DNA of 64,000 nucleotides, taken from Streptomyces bottropensis ATCC 25435. Lineage in GTDB: Bacteria; Actinomycetota; Actinomycetes; Streptomycetales; Streptomycetaceae. The stretch's first letter is position 1, and every line of letters starts with the position of its first letter. The notes under the pieces are model-generated. The model ran no database searches. It saw nothing but the letters and a program-made list of their open reading frames with translations, and had not been told where the DNA came from. The position numbers and the translations under genes are program-made. Of this stretch, positions 20,669 to 29,494 are shown piece after piece. The stretch covers positions 3,292,265 through 3,356,264 of the forward strand of contig NZ_KB911581.1 of the NCBI RefSeq assembly GCF_000383595.1, in the 5' to 3' direction.

Positions 20669-21862
20669 TCAGGGCGGACCCGAGCCGTTCAGCCAGAACG
20701 CCCCGTAGAGGGCCGACACCACCCCGGCGGCCCCGACGATCGCCGCTGACCTGGCGGTACGCGCTCCGGCGAGGGCCCGGGCGAGGGGCAGCAGCAGGGG
20801 GAAGGCCGGCATCAGCAGCCGGGGCTTGGAACCGAAGTAGCTCGACGCGCACAGCGCCAGCGCGGTGACGACCCCCGCGTAGACCAGCAACGACAGCGGC
20901 TGCCCCTGCCGTACGCACACCGCGTACAGCCAAATGATCAACGCCACTCCGATGATCAGTCCGACACCCGCCAGGGCCGAGGGGAACGACGTGAACTTGT
21001 CGGTGACGAAACGCGCGAAGGCGTAGCCGCCGTCGAAGCCGTTGCGCCACCCCGCTTGAACCTCGAGGTAGCCGAGCGGCCCCTTGCCCGTGTGCCGGCC
21101 GACCCACAGGACGTACCCGACGGCCCCCAGGGGTGCGAGGAGCATCCCGAGGGCGCGTGGCCAGTGCCGAGCGCCGTCCGACGCCTCGGCACTCCGGCTC
21201 CGTTCGGCCGGCGGAACGGGTGCGTGTCGCCGGTCCCGTACGTACGACGCGATCGCCGCCGCCCAGAGTGCCGCGACCACCGCGAGCCCCACCGGGCGGG
21301 TCAGCCCGGCCAGGGCGGCCAGGGCGCCCGCCGTCACCCAGCGGCCGGTCAGGACGGCGTACAGCGACCAGGCGGCCAGCGCGGTGAACAGCGACTCCGT
21401 GTACGCCATCGACTGCACGATCCCGACCGGCAGCACGGCCCACAGCAGGACGGCGCAGACACCGACCCGCCTGCCGTACACATGGCCGGCGACCGCGAAG
21501 ATCCCCCAGGCCGCGGCGAGCGAGGCCAGTGTGCCCACCACCAGGCCGGCGTGGGCGTACGACAGCGGGGTCACCGCCGACACCGCCCGCTCCAGCCAGG
21601 GGAGCAGGGGGAAGAACGCCAGGTTCGAGTGGACGTCGCCGTTCGGCAGGCGCACCTCGTAGCCGTAACCGAGTTCGGCGACGCGCGTGTACCAGAGCGA
21701 GTCCCAGCGGGCGGACAGCAGCGTCCACGCGCTCTTGTCGCGTGCCGCGCTCCACCCGGCGAGGGCGACGAGGCCCAGGGCGCGCACGGCGGCGTACCCG
21801 AGGAGCGCGGGGGCGGCCCGCCTCCAGGAGGGCGGCGCCGGGCGCGTAGCAAGATCGGTCAC
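20669..21862 (-). CDS. integral membrane mannosyltransferase-like protein (PIG-V type)
   Basis: 397 residues with roughly 9-11 hydrophobic helices. The stretch ARWDSLWYTRVAELGYGYE (about residues 51-69) resembles the first loop of PIG-V/GPI-mannosyltransferase-2 proteins, where a WD acidic pair acts with a polyprenyl-phosphate sugar. FFPLLPWLERAVS and SMAYTESLFTALAAWSLY follow the family pattern. It would transfer a sugar from a lipid carrier at the outer membrane side; acceptor unknown. GTG start at 21862. Confidence 0.75.
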   Translation of the reverse strand: MTDLATRPAPPSWRRAAPALLGYAAVRALGLVALAGWSAARDKSAWTLLSARWDSLWYTRVAELGYGYEVRLPNGDVHSNLAFFPLLPWLERAVSAVTPLSYAHAGLVVGTLASLAAAWGIFAVAGHVYGRRVGVCAVLLWAVLPVGIVQSMAYTESLFTALAAWSLYAVLTGRWVTAGALAALAGLTRPVGLAVVAALWAAAIASYVRDRRHAPVPPAERSRSAEASDGARHWPRALGMLLAPLGAVGYVLWVGRHTGKGPLGYLEVQAGWRNGFDGGYAFARFVTDKFTSFPSALAGVGLIIGVALIIWLYAVCVRQGQPLSLLVYAGVVTALALCASSYFGSKPRLLMPAFPLLLPLARALAGARTARSAAIVGAAGVVSALYGAFWLNGSGPP

Positions 21863-22197
21863 GCGCTCGATTATCGGCGGAGCCGGGAACCGGTCGGGAC
21901 GTCACCGCGTGGTGGGCCGGGGTGGACGGCGGCGGCGAGCCGCAGGGGAGCCACGGACGAGTGATGAAGGAGTCGGGGAGGACCGGTGGACGGCTCGGGG
22001 CGTGGCGTATGCCACATGTCACATGAGGGTTCCATGAGACACCCGCCACCCTTCACCGGCCGGGACTCGCGTACGCTGACGGCTCGCTCGCCTTTCGTTG
22101 CGCGGGTCCGGGACGCCGCTCCTTCCGGGCCGTGGCCGCAGGGGAGTCCCCACCCCGTGGTTCCGCCGAACGCGAGAGCATTCTGGGAGGTACGTAC
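21863..22197. other. 335-nt divergent intergenic region before the MFS gene
   Basis: No gene seen. It carries the divergent promoters of the PIG-V-like gene and the MFS exporter. CACATG occurs twice in a row near 22014-22025 (CCACATGTCACATG), which could be an operator-like palindrome, but nothing links it to a regulator here. Confidence 0.4.
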
Positions 22198-23808
22198 ATG
22201 TCCGGGACGCCCACGGCCGCCGCACGACGCCGTCCGGGCACCGGGGCCGATGCCAACCGCTGGGTCGTCCTCGTCGTCCTGTGCGTCAGTCTCCTGCTGG
22301 TCGCCGTCGACGCCACCGTGCTGCACGTGGCGGTCCCCGCCGTCACCGAGGACATCAGGCCGAGCGGCATGGAGCTGCTCTGGATCGTCGACGTCTACCC
22401 GCTGGTCTGCGCCTCGCTGCTGATCCTGTTCGGCACGCTCGGCGACCGGGTCGGCCGCAGACGGATCCTCCTTCTCGGATACACCCTCTTCGGCGTCGCC
22501 TCCGGCCTCGCCGCCTTCGCCGACAACCCCCAGGTCCTGATCGCGGCCCGCGCCCTGCTCGGCGTCGGCGGCGCGATGATCATGCCCGCCACGCTGTCGA
22601 TCCTGCGCCAGGTCTTCCCCGACCGGCGCGAACGGGCGCTCGCCATCGGCGTCTGGAGCGCCGTCGCCGCCGTCGGCGCGGCCGTCGGACCGCTGCTCGG
22701 CGGATTCCTGCTGGAGCACTTCTGGTGGGGCTCGGTCTTCCTGGTCAACATCCCGCTGATGCTCGTGAGCCTGCCCATCGGACGGCTGCTGCTGCCCGAG
22801 TCCACGGGCGACCGCGACGGACCCTGGGACGTGATCGGCGCCCTGATGGCGGCCGTCGGTCTCTTCGGCGTCGTCCTCGCGGTGAAGCGGCTCGGTGGCG
22901 GACACCCGCCGTTCGACCCGGGCACCGCGCTCGCCCTCCTCGGCGGCGCCGGCCTGCTGACCGCGTTCGTACGACGGCAGCGGCGCCGGACGCATCCGCT
23001 GGTCGACCTGCGGATGTTCGCCCGCCCCGCGTTCAGCACCTCGGTCGGCTGCATCGTCCTCGCGATGCTCGCGCTGGTCGGGCTGGAGCTGATCGCCGCG
23101 CAGTATCTGCAACTGGTCCTCGGGCTGTCCCCCCTGGAGACCGGGCTGCGCCTGCTGCCGCTGACCATCGCCGCGATGACCGCCGGGCTCGTCGGCTCCC
23201 ATCTGCTGCACCGCTTCGGGCCGCGCCGCATGGTCTGCGCCGGCTTCTGCCTCACCGCCTTCGCGGTCGTCCTGCTGACGGCCATGGGGCGCCACGACAA
23301 CGCGGGCCTGCTGCTCGCCGGATTCGTGCTGCTGGGCTTCGGCCTGGAGACGACCCTCTTCGGCGCGTACGAGTCGATGCTGAGCGAGGCGCCGGCCTCC
23401 TCGGCGGGCGGAGCGGCGGCGATCGGCGAGACCTCGTACCAGCTGGGCGCCGGTATCGGGATCGCGCTTCTCGGGAGTGTGATGAACGCGGCGTACACAC
23501 CCGGGCTTTCGTCCGTGCCGGGGGTGCCGTCGTCGGCCTCCGCCGCCGCCGGGCACTCGCTCGGCGAGGCGTACGAGGTCGCGGACCGCCTCGGCGGCCC
23601 CTCGGGCGAGGCGCTGCGGCACGCCGCCCGGGACTCCTTCGTCCATGGGCTGCACATGACGCTGCTGGTGAGCGCGGCGCTGCTGGTGCTCGGCGCGGTG
23701 ATGGCCCTCAGGCTGCCCCGGGGGATGGAGTGCGGGGCCGCCGCGGACCTGCCGGGTCCGCGGGAGGCCAAGGCGGCGCCGTCCGTGCGCGCGGAGTCGA
23801 TGCGCTGA
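22198..23808 (+). CDS. MFS drug:H+ antiporter, DHA2 type (14 helices)
   Basis: 536 residues with about 14 hydrophobic helices. Motif A is LGDRVGRRRILLLG between helices 2 and 3, and the motif-C-like segment WSAVAAVGAAVGPLLGG lies in helix 5, both typical of exporters such as QacA and EmrB. It uses the proton gradient to expel small, often aromatic or cationic, molecules. ATG at 22198 follows GGGAGG by 7 nt. It is monocistronic with no adjacent regulator; substrate unknown. Confidence 0.88.
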   Translation: MSGTPTAAARRRPGTGADANRWVVLVVLCVSLLLVAVDATVLHVAVPAVTEDIRPSGMELLWIVDVYPLVCASLLILFGTLGDRVGRRRILLLGYTLFGVASGLAAFADNPQVLIAARALLGVGGAMIMPATLSILRQVFPDRRERALAIGVWSAVAAVGAAVGPLLGGFLLEHFWWGSVFLVNIPLMLVSLPIGRLLLPESTGDRDGPWDVIGALMAAVGLFGVVLAVKRLGGGHPPFDPGTALALLGGAGLLTAFVRRQRRRTHPLVDLRMFARPAFSTSVGCIVLAMLALVGLELIAAQYLQLVLGLSPLETGLRLLPLTIAAMTAGLVGSHLLHRFGPRRMVCAGFCLTAFAVVLLTAMGRHDNAGLLLAGFVLLGFGLETTLFGAYESMLSEAPASSAGGAAAIGETSYQLGAGIGIALLGSVMNAAYTPGLSSVPGVPSSASAAAGHSLGEAYEVADRLGGPSGEALRHAARDSFVHGLHMTLLVSAALLVLGAVMALRLPRGMECGAAADLPGPREAKAAPSVRAESMR

Positions 23809-23909
23809 GCCGCGGCGGCCTCCCGGCGTCGTGGTCCGGTGGAGTCGGGGCGCCCGGTCCATGGGTAATGTGCTGAGCACCGCTAGTTTTACGAGCCGGA
23901 GGTTTCCCC

Positions 23910-25100
23910 ATGGCCGCGCCCGCGAAGTCGCCGTCCTTCGACCCCGCCGATTTCCTCGGCCTCGACGATCTGCTCGACCCCGAGGACCTCGCCGTGCGGG
24001 ACACCGTGCGCAGTTGGGCGGCGGACCGGGTGCTGCCCCGGGTCGCCGAGTGGTACGAGCGGGGGGAGCTGCCCGAGATCCGGGAGCTGGCCCGGGAGTT
24101 GGGCGCGATCGGGGCGCTCGGGATGTCGCTCCGGGGGTACGGGTGCGCCGGGGCCAGTGCCGTGCAGTACGGGCTCGCCTGTCTGGAGCTGGAGGCGGCG
24201 GACTCGGGGATCCGGTCGCTCGTGTCCGTGCAGGGGTCGCTCGCGATGTACGCCGTCCACCGCTTCGGCAGCGAGGAGCAGAAGGGGGCGTGGCTGCCGC
24301 GCATGGCCTCCGGCGAGGTCATCGGATGCTTCGGCCTCACCGAGCCCGACCACGGTTCCGACCCGGCGTCGATGCGGACGTACGCCAAGCGCGACGGCGG
24401 CGACTGGGTCCTGAACGGGCGGAAGATGTGGATCACGAACGGGTCCGTCGCCGGGGTCGCCGTGGTGTGGGCGCAGACCGAGGAGGGCGTGCGGGGGTTC
24501 GTCGTGCCCACGGACACCGCAGGGTTCTCCGCGCCGGAGATCAAGCACAAGTGGTCCCTGCGCGCCTCCGTCACCAGTGAACTCGTCCTGGACGACGTGC
24601 GGTTGCCGCAGGACGCCGTACTGCCGGAGGTCAGGGGACTGAAAGGCCCCTTGAGTTGTCTTTCGCACGCCCGCTACGGAATCGTGTGGGGGTCGATGGG
24701 CGCCGCGCGGTCCTGTTTCGAGTCGGCCGTCGCCTATGCCCGGACCCGGGAGCAGTTCGGGAAACCGATCGGCGGATTCCAGCTCACCCAGGCCAAACTC
24801 GCCGACATGGCGGTCGAGTTGCACAAAGGGATTCTGCTCGCCCACCATCTGGGGCGGCGGATGGACGCGGGACGGCTCCGTCCCGAGCAGATCAGCTTCG
24901 GCAAGCTGAACAACGTACGAGAGGCGATCGAGATCTGCCGTACCGCCCGGACGATTCTCGGCGCGAACGGGATCTCCCTGGAGTACCCGGTGATGCGGCA
25001 CGCGACGAATCTGGAGTCGGTGCTCACCTACGAGGGCACCGTCGAAATGCACCAACTGGTGCTGGGCAAGGCGCTCACCGGTCTCGACGCCTTCCGGTGA
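23910..25100 (+). CDS. acyl-CoA dehydrogenase, glutaryl-CoA dehydrogenase-like
   Basis: 396 residues, complete family length. FAD-binding motifs CFGLTEPDHGSDP (about residues 141-153) and KMWITNG (about 172) are present. The catalytic Glu lies in the C-terminal LTYEGTVEMHQL (about 376). The segment GANGISLEYPVMRHATNLES is close to glutaryl-CoA dehydrogenases, which oxidise and decarboxylate glutaryl-CoA in Lys/Trp degradation. GGAGG lies 8 nt before the ATG. The true substrate is only suggested by similarity. Confidence 0.87.
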   Translation: MAAPAKSPSFDPADFLGLDDLLDPEDLAVRDTVRSWAADRVLPRVAEWYERGELPEIRELARELGAIGALGMSLRGYGCAGASAVQYGLACLELEAADSGIRSLVSVQGSLAMYAVHRFGSEEQKGAWLPRMASGEVIGCFGLTEPDHGSDPASMRTYAKRDGGDWVLNGRKMWITNGSVAGVAVVWAQTEEGVRGFVVPTDTAGFSAPEIKHKWSLRASVTSELVLDDVRLPQDAVLPEVRGLKGPLSCLSHARYGIVWGSMGAARSCFESAVAYARTREQFGKPIGGFQLTQAKLADMAVELHKGILLAHHLGRRMDAGRLRPEQISFGKLNNVREAIEICRTARTILGANGISLEYPVMRHATNLESVLTYEGTVEMHQLVLGKALTGLDAFR

Positions 25101-25151
25101 GCCGCGTCGGACGATCGCGGACCGGGGGGCGCGCCGGCGAGCGGCCCTGCC

Positions 25152-25595
25152 TCAGCTCTGGTTGAAGAAACCGTCGACCGGACGGCTCGCGACCTCGCCG
25201 CTGACGATCTCCGTGTCGGCCGGGGTCAGCAGGAACACGCGGTTGGACACCCGCTCGATCGAGCCGCGCAGACCGAAGATCAGGCCGGCCGCGAAGTCGA
25301 CGACCCGCTTGGCGTCGGCGGCGTCCATGTTCGTGAGGTTCATGATGACCGGGACGCCGTCCCGGAAGAGTTCGCCGATGTGCCGGGCGTCGCGGAAGCT
25401 GTCCGGCGTGACCGTGCCGATCCGGCGGCCGTGGTCCTGCGGGGACTCGGACGCCACCTTGACGCGAGGGTCGGTGACCCAGGCCTCGCCGGAGCCGGAC
25501 TCCCGCTCATCGGCGTAGTCGTCGTCGTAGTAACGCTCGTCATCGTTGTCGTCGACGAGGCCAAGCCAGGCACTCGCCTTGCGCACCGATCCCAT
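25152..25595 (-). CDS. SepF-family cell-division protein (SepF paralogue)
   Basis: 147 residues. The N-terminus ([16 protein letters not shown]) is the amphipathic membrane-binding helix of SepF, followed by an acidic Tyr-rich linker ([13 protein letters not shown]). The C-terminal ~80 residues ([20 protein letters not shown] and [25 protein letters not shown]) form the FtsZ-binding SepF domain. It lies outside the dcw division cluster, so it is one of the extra SepF-like proteins of Streptomyces rather than the main one. It converges on the acyl-CoA dehydrogenase gene. Role in FtsZ-ring control during sporulation is by family. Confidence 0.88.
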   Translation of the reverse strand: MGSVRKASAWLGLVDDNDDERYYDDDYADERESGSGEAWVTDPRVKVASESPQDHGRRIGTVTPDSFRDARHIGELFRDGVPVIMNLTNMDAADAKRVVDFAAGLIFGLRGSIERVSNRVFLLTPADTEIVSGEVASRPVDGFFNQS

Positions 25596-25898
25596 GGACG
25601 CCTCCTCTCGCAGCGGTCTTTCGTGCTTTCCGCATCCCTATCGTCGTCCATGATGCGGATGTCTCGCCAAGTGGATAGACGCCGCACGGGGGTTTCGTGA
25701 CGGTACTGGTGCAGAACGAATTCGTCGAGAGTCCATGTGCCCCAAGGGCTTCGCTGTACACACCTGCTGACAGTGAGTGAAATAATATTGTTCGCGGCGT
25801 ATGGGTGAGTCGGGGGCCGACCGGGTGAACGTTCCGGCGGCTACGATGCCGCGACGCCGGCGGGCACGCGGCGGCGCGCGAAGACACGGGGGAGTGTC
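25596..25898. other. 303-nt divergent intergenic region between sepF-like and DUF5685 genes
   Basis: No gene seen. The AT-richest patch in the neighbourhood (GTGAAATAATATTGTTCG, near 25,775-25,792) makes a good promoter zone for the DUF5685 gene, with GGGGGAG just before its GTG. Confidence 0.45.
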
Positions 25899-27125
25899 GT
25901 GTTCGGAATAGTCAGGCCCTGCGGTCATCGCCTCGGCGAAGGATTCCGTGCGCAATGGATGGCGCATCTGTGCGGTCTGTGTCTCGCATTGCGCACGGAC
26001 CACGGGCAGTTCGCCCGGGTTGTCACCAATTATGACGGCCTGCTGGTCTCGGTTCTGACGGAAGCTCAGGCCGGGCCCACCACCGGACGGCGGCGCACCG
26101 CCGGGCCCTGCCCGCTGCGCGGGATGCGCACCGCCTCCGTCGCCCAGGGCGAGGGCGCGCGGCTCGCCGCCGCCGTCTCGCTGGTGCTCGCCTCCGCGAA
26201 GGTCCGCGACCACGTCGCCGACGGGGACGGAATGCTCGCGCGCAAGCCGGTGGCGCACGCCGCGCGCCGGATCGCGATGAACTGGGGGCGCGCGGGGGCG
26301 CGTACGGGATCCGACCTCGGGTTCGACACGGTCGTGCTGGTCGACGCCGTGGACCGGCAGCTCGGCATCGAGGCGCTCGCCGGGCCGGGCACCCCGTTGC
26401 TGACGGTCACCGAGCCGACGGAGACGGCCACGGCGGCGGCTTTCGCCCACACCGCGATCCTGGCCGGACGGCCGGGCAACGCCGAACCACTCGCCGAGGC
26501 CGGACGGCTTTTCGGACGGCTCGCCCATCTGCTGGACGCGGTGGAGGACCGTACCGCCGACGCCGCCGCGGGCGCGTGGAACCCGCTGACCGCCACCGGG
26601 ACCTCGCTCACCGAGGCCCGGCGGCTCGCCGACGACGCCCTGCACGGCATCCGACTCGCCCTGCGTGAGGCTGACTTCGTCGACGGCGGACTGGCCCATC
26701 TGTTGCTGGCGCACGAGTTGCGCAGGTCGGTGGACCGGGCCTTCGGCGCGGTGCCGGTGTGTTCGGCGCATCGGGGGAGCGGGGCGCGGGTGCCGGGTGA
26801 TCCGTACGCCGGGGGCGGCGGGAATCCCTACGCGGGCGGCGCCGGTGGACCGTACGCCGGCGGGGGCGGCAATCCGTTCGCCGGTGGTGGGGGCTTCGGG
26901 GCAGGCGGGGGTGGTGGCTTCGGCGGGGTGCCGCAGCCGCAACCGCCGCGGCGACGGGGGTTCTGGGCGGGGTGCGGGATGTTCACCCTGCTGTGCTGCA
27001 CCTGCCGGATGTGCTGTGCCAAGGAGTACGAGGGCCCCTGGTCCCGGAAGAAGCGCGAGGGCTGCTGCCGGGACTGCGACTGTGACTGCTGCGAGGCGTG
27101 CGAGTGCTGTGCTTGCGACTGCTGA
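25899..27125 (+). CDS. DUF5685 family protein with a Cys-rich C-terminal tail
   Basis: 408 residues. The opening MFGIVRPCGHRLGEGF and WMAHLCGLCLALRTDHG with three conserved Cys and several His match DUF5685, an all-helical actinobacterial family of unknown role. After residue ~285 a Gly/Pro repeat region (NPYAGG, GPYAGG, NPFAGG units) leads to a final ~53-residue tail with 17 Cys, many as CC or CxC pairs, and alternating Asp/Glu. That tail could bind metal, an Fe-S cluster or zinc, or be lipidated. GTG start at 25899. It is monocistronic. Confidence 0.8.
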   Translation: MFGIVRPCGHRLGEGFRAQWMAHLCGLCLALRTDHGQFARVVTNYDGLLVSVLTEAQAGPTTGRRRTAGPCPLRGMRTASVAQGEGARLAAAVSLVLASAKVRDHVADGDGMLARKPVAHAARRIAMNWGRAGARTGSDLGFDTVVLVDAVDRQLGIEALAGPGTPLLTVTEPTETATAAAFAHTAILAGRPGNAEPLAEAGRLFGRLAHLLDAVEDRTADAAAGAWNPLTATGTSLTEARRLADDALHGIRLALREADFVDGGLAHLLLAHELRRSVDRAFGAVPVCSAHRGSGARVPGDPYAGGGGNPYAGGAGGPYAGGGGNPFAGGGGFGAGGGGGFGGVPQPQPPRRRGFWAGCGMFTLLCCTCRMCCAKEYEGPWSRKKREGCCRDCDCDCCEACECCACDC

Positions 27126-27215
27126 CACGGCAGCCGGACGGCGGGGAACATCGAGGAACAGGCGTACGCGAGGGGAGGCGTGCGTGTGTGAAGGCCAAGG
27201 ACGAGAACGCGAACG

Positions 27216-27237
27216 GCGCCCCTCGGAATCGGGGCGC
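27216..27237. terminator. hairpin terminator between DUF5685 and the small minus-strand ORF
   Basis: GCGCCCC-TCGGAATC-GGGGCGC: a 7-bp perfect GC stem with an 8-nt loop. It stands downstream of the DUF5685 gene (plus) and of the 23-codon ORF (minus), so it could act on both. If the small ORF is a leader peptide, this hairpin could be its attenuator. Confidence 0.6.
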
Positions 27238-27256
27238 GCGGTGGGGTCGGCTCAGC

Positions 27257-27328
27257 TCAACAGGAGGAGGACCACACTCGACCGAAGTCGATGTGGGAGC
27301 GCTTGACCAGCCACTGCTGCGGATGCAT
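27257..27328 (-). CDS. putative leader peptide, 23 residues
   Basis: The encoded peptide contains VKRSHIDFGRV and ends WSSSC. This resembles the short actinobacterial leader peptides with an RRHVDLGR-like core ending in Ser/Cys, usually found before sulfur-assimilation genes. The ATG is only 6 nt from a possible -10 (TCCACT, 27340-27335), 17 nt from a -35 (TTGACT, 27363-27358), so the transcript would be leaderless; no ribosome site exists. The peptide faces away from the FAD/LLM operon and leads only to a terminator, so its target is unclear. Confidence 0.45.
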   Translation of the reverse strand: MHPQQWLVKRSHIDFGRVWSSSC

Positions 27329-27334
27329 GGAGCA

Positions 27335-27430
27335 AGTGGAACAGGCATCCGAGAGGGAGTCAACCGACGTGAGACGGAGCGCCCACAGTTCGGACACCCT
27401 TGACAGTGAGGGGAAAGGTCGCCGTACTCT
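27335..27430. promoter_or_regulatory. possible divergent promoter pair
   Basis: Minus strand: TTGACT (27363-27358), 17-nt spacer, TCCACT (27340-27335) in front of the leader peptide. Plus strand: TTGACA (27400-27405) and TACTCT (27425-27430) with a 19-nt spacer, pointing to the FAD-binding gene. The hexamers match sigma-70-type (HrdB) consensus fairly well, though the plus-strand spacing is long. Confidence 0.4.
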
Positions 27431-27535
27431 CGGCGCAGACCGCTGCTGAGGGGCTCGGTCCCCCGCGTCCGCCTCCATCGACGCACTCCGTGTGAAGGCA
27501 CCCGTGTTCGACTCGGACATCACGGAGCCTTTCGC

Positions 27536-29410
27536 ATGCCGTCTGCCTCTTCCTTCCCCTCCTCTCCTTCCTCTCCCCACTCTGCTTCCGCCCCTCACCC
27601 TCCTTCCTCCCCTCACGCCACGTTCTCCGCGCGCCCGTCCCTGGTGATCGTCGGAGCCGGGCCGCGTGCCACCGGACTGGTCGAGCGGATCGCCGCCAAC
27701 GCCGGTGAGCTGTACGCGGGCACGGGCTTCGACATCCATCTCGTCGATCCGCACCCGCCGGGGGCCGGGCGCATCTGGCGGGCGGACCAGTCGCCGCTGC
27801 TGTGGATGAACTCGCAGGCCGAGGACGTCACCATGTTCACCGACGAGACGGTGCGGATGGACGGGCCCGTACGGGAAGGGCCCACGCTGCACGAGTGGGC
27901 GGGGCTCGACGGGCGGCTCTTTCCCGACCGGCGCATACAGGGCGAGTATCTGCGCTGGGTGCACGAGAACGCCGTCGCCGATCTTCCCGAAGGGGTCGCG
28001 GTCCACCATCATCCGCGGCGGGCACTCCGGGTGAGCGGACCGGCCGAAGGGCGTCAGCAGGTGTGGCTGGAGGGCCGCTCACGGCCGCTGCCGGCGGATC
28101 TCGTCATCCTCGCGCTCGGTCACCTGGACGCCGAACTCGACGACGAGCAGCGGGAACTGGCGGAGTACGCCCGCGCCCACGGGCTCGTCCACCTGCCGCC
28201 GGACTTCACCGCCGACAGCGACCTGTCGCTGCTGGCCCCCGGGGAACCGGTGCTCGTGCGGGGCTTCGGGCTCGCCTTCGTCGACCTGCTGGTGCTGTTG
28301 ACGGAGGGGCGCGGCGGGCGGTACGAGCGCCACGAGGGGGACGCGGACGAGGAGTTGACGTACCACCCGTCCGGGCAAGAGCCCGTGCTGTACGTCGGGT
28401 CGCGGCGCGGGGTGCCGTACCACTCGAAGATCGGGTACGACCTGGACGGGGAACGGCCGCCCCTGCCCAGGTTCTTCGGACCGGCCGAGGTCGACGCACT
28501 GCTGGCACGGGCGGCCGGGTTCGACTTCCGGGGCGATGTGTGGCCGTTGGTGGAGAAGGAGCTGGGGTTCGCGCACTACCACCGGCTGTTCACGGCGCAT
28601 CCCGAGCGGACGGCCATGGCCTGGGCGGACTTCGAGGAGAAGTACGCGGCGGCGGACGCGGGTGAACGGGCGGTGCTGGTGGCGTCGGCGGTGCCGGACG
28701 TGGCCGACCGGCTGGACCTGGCCGCGCTGGACCGTCCGCTGGAGGGCGTGAGATACGGGTCGCACGAGGAGTTCCAGGACGGGCTGCGCGGTTATGTCGA
28801 GGCCGACCTGGCCCGCCGCCACGATGACTCCTTCAGCGCCGACCTCGGGGTCTTCTTCGGGCTGCTGTCCGTCTACGGGCAGTTGATCCGGCTCGGTGAC
28901 GTCGGGACCTGGTGGCACGGATTCTTCAGCTTCCTCGCCTCCGGGCCGCCGGGTCCCCGGCTGCGGCAGCTGCTCGCCCTGTCGCGGGCCGGCGTCCTGC
29001 ACTTCGTCGGCGCGGACATGGGTGTGGCCGCCGAGGGCGGGGTGTTCCGGGCGTCCAGTCCCACCGTTCCCGGGGGCTCGGTCGAGGCGAGGGCGCTGGT
29101 CGAGGCGCGGTTGCCGGAGCCGACGGTGGCCCGGGTCCGCGACGGGCTGCTGCGCGGGCTGTACGACGAGGGGGGTGTCGTCGAGACGGCGGAGGGGCTG
29201 GTCGCCGTCGACCCCGCGGACGGGCGCGTACTGGACCGGGCCGGACGCCCCCACCCCCGGCGCTTCGCGCTCGGGCCCTACACGAACAGCCGTACACCGG
29301 GGGCCTTCACCCGTCCGCGTACCGGTGGCCCGGCCTTCCGGCAGAACGACGCGACGGCTCGGGCCGTAATCGCGGTCCTGCGCGACCTGGAGTGCCGCGT
29401 GGCCGCGTGA
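27536..29410 (+). CDS. FAD/NAD(P)-binding protein
   Basis: 624 residues. After a Ser/Pro-rich N-terminus of ~35 residues comes the dinucleotide motif VIVGAGPRATGLVERI (about 39-54), then PGAGRIWRADQSPLLWMNS, the pattern of the HI0933/NAD_binding_9-like family. A second nucleotide segment is VILALGHLD. The family includes flavin enzymes of uncertain substrate. The start at 27536 includes an unusual Ser/Pro tract (SSPSSPHS); a later start is possible but none has a better site. The following gene encodes a flavin-dependent monooxygenase-like protein, and such pairs turn up in sulfur and small-thiol metabolism. Confidence 0.75.
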   Translation: MPSASSFPSSPSSPHSASAPHPPSSPHATFSARPSLVIVGAGPRATGLVERIAANAGELYAGTGFDIHLVDPHPPGAGRIWRADQSPLLWMNSQAEDVTMFTDETVRMDGPVREGPTLHEWAGLDGRLFPDRRIQGEYLRWVHENAVADLPEGVAVHHHPRRALRVSGPAEGRQQVWLEGRSRPLPADLVILALGHLDAELDDEQRELAEYARAHGLVHLPPDFTADSDLSLLAPGEPVLVRGFGLAFVDLLVLLTEGRGGRYERHEGDADEELTYHPSGQEPVLYVGSRRGVPYHSKIGYDLDGERPPLPRFFGPAEVDALLARAAGFDFRGDVWPLVEKELGFAHYHRLFTAHPERTAMAWADFEEKYAAADAGERAVLVASAVPDVADRLDLAALDRPLEGVRYGSHEEFQDGLRGYVEADLARRHDDSFSADLGVFFGLLSVYGQLIRLGDVGTWWHGFFSFLASGPPGPRLRQLLALSRAGVLHFVGADMGVAAEGGVFRASSPTVPGGSVEARALVEARLPEPTVARVRDGLLRGLYDEGGVVETAEGLVAVDPADGRVLDRAGRPHPRRFALGPYTNSRTPGAFTRPRTGGPAFRQNDATARAVIAVLRDLECRVAA

Positions 29411-29494
29411 GGGCGCGGTGTCCTCGCGGGAGCGGGTGATCGGGTGGTCGGCCGGAAGTGGGAACGGCGGAGCAACGCAGAGAGGTCGGTCGGT

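Larger units (their letters stand above)
27126..27535. other. 410-nt intergenic region holding the leader peptide and promoters
   Basis: Apart from the terminator at 27216, the small minus-strand ORF at 27257 and the promoter candidates, no other gene is apparent. The first ~90 nt carry only GC-rich spacer after the DUF5685 stop. Confidence 0.5.
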
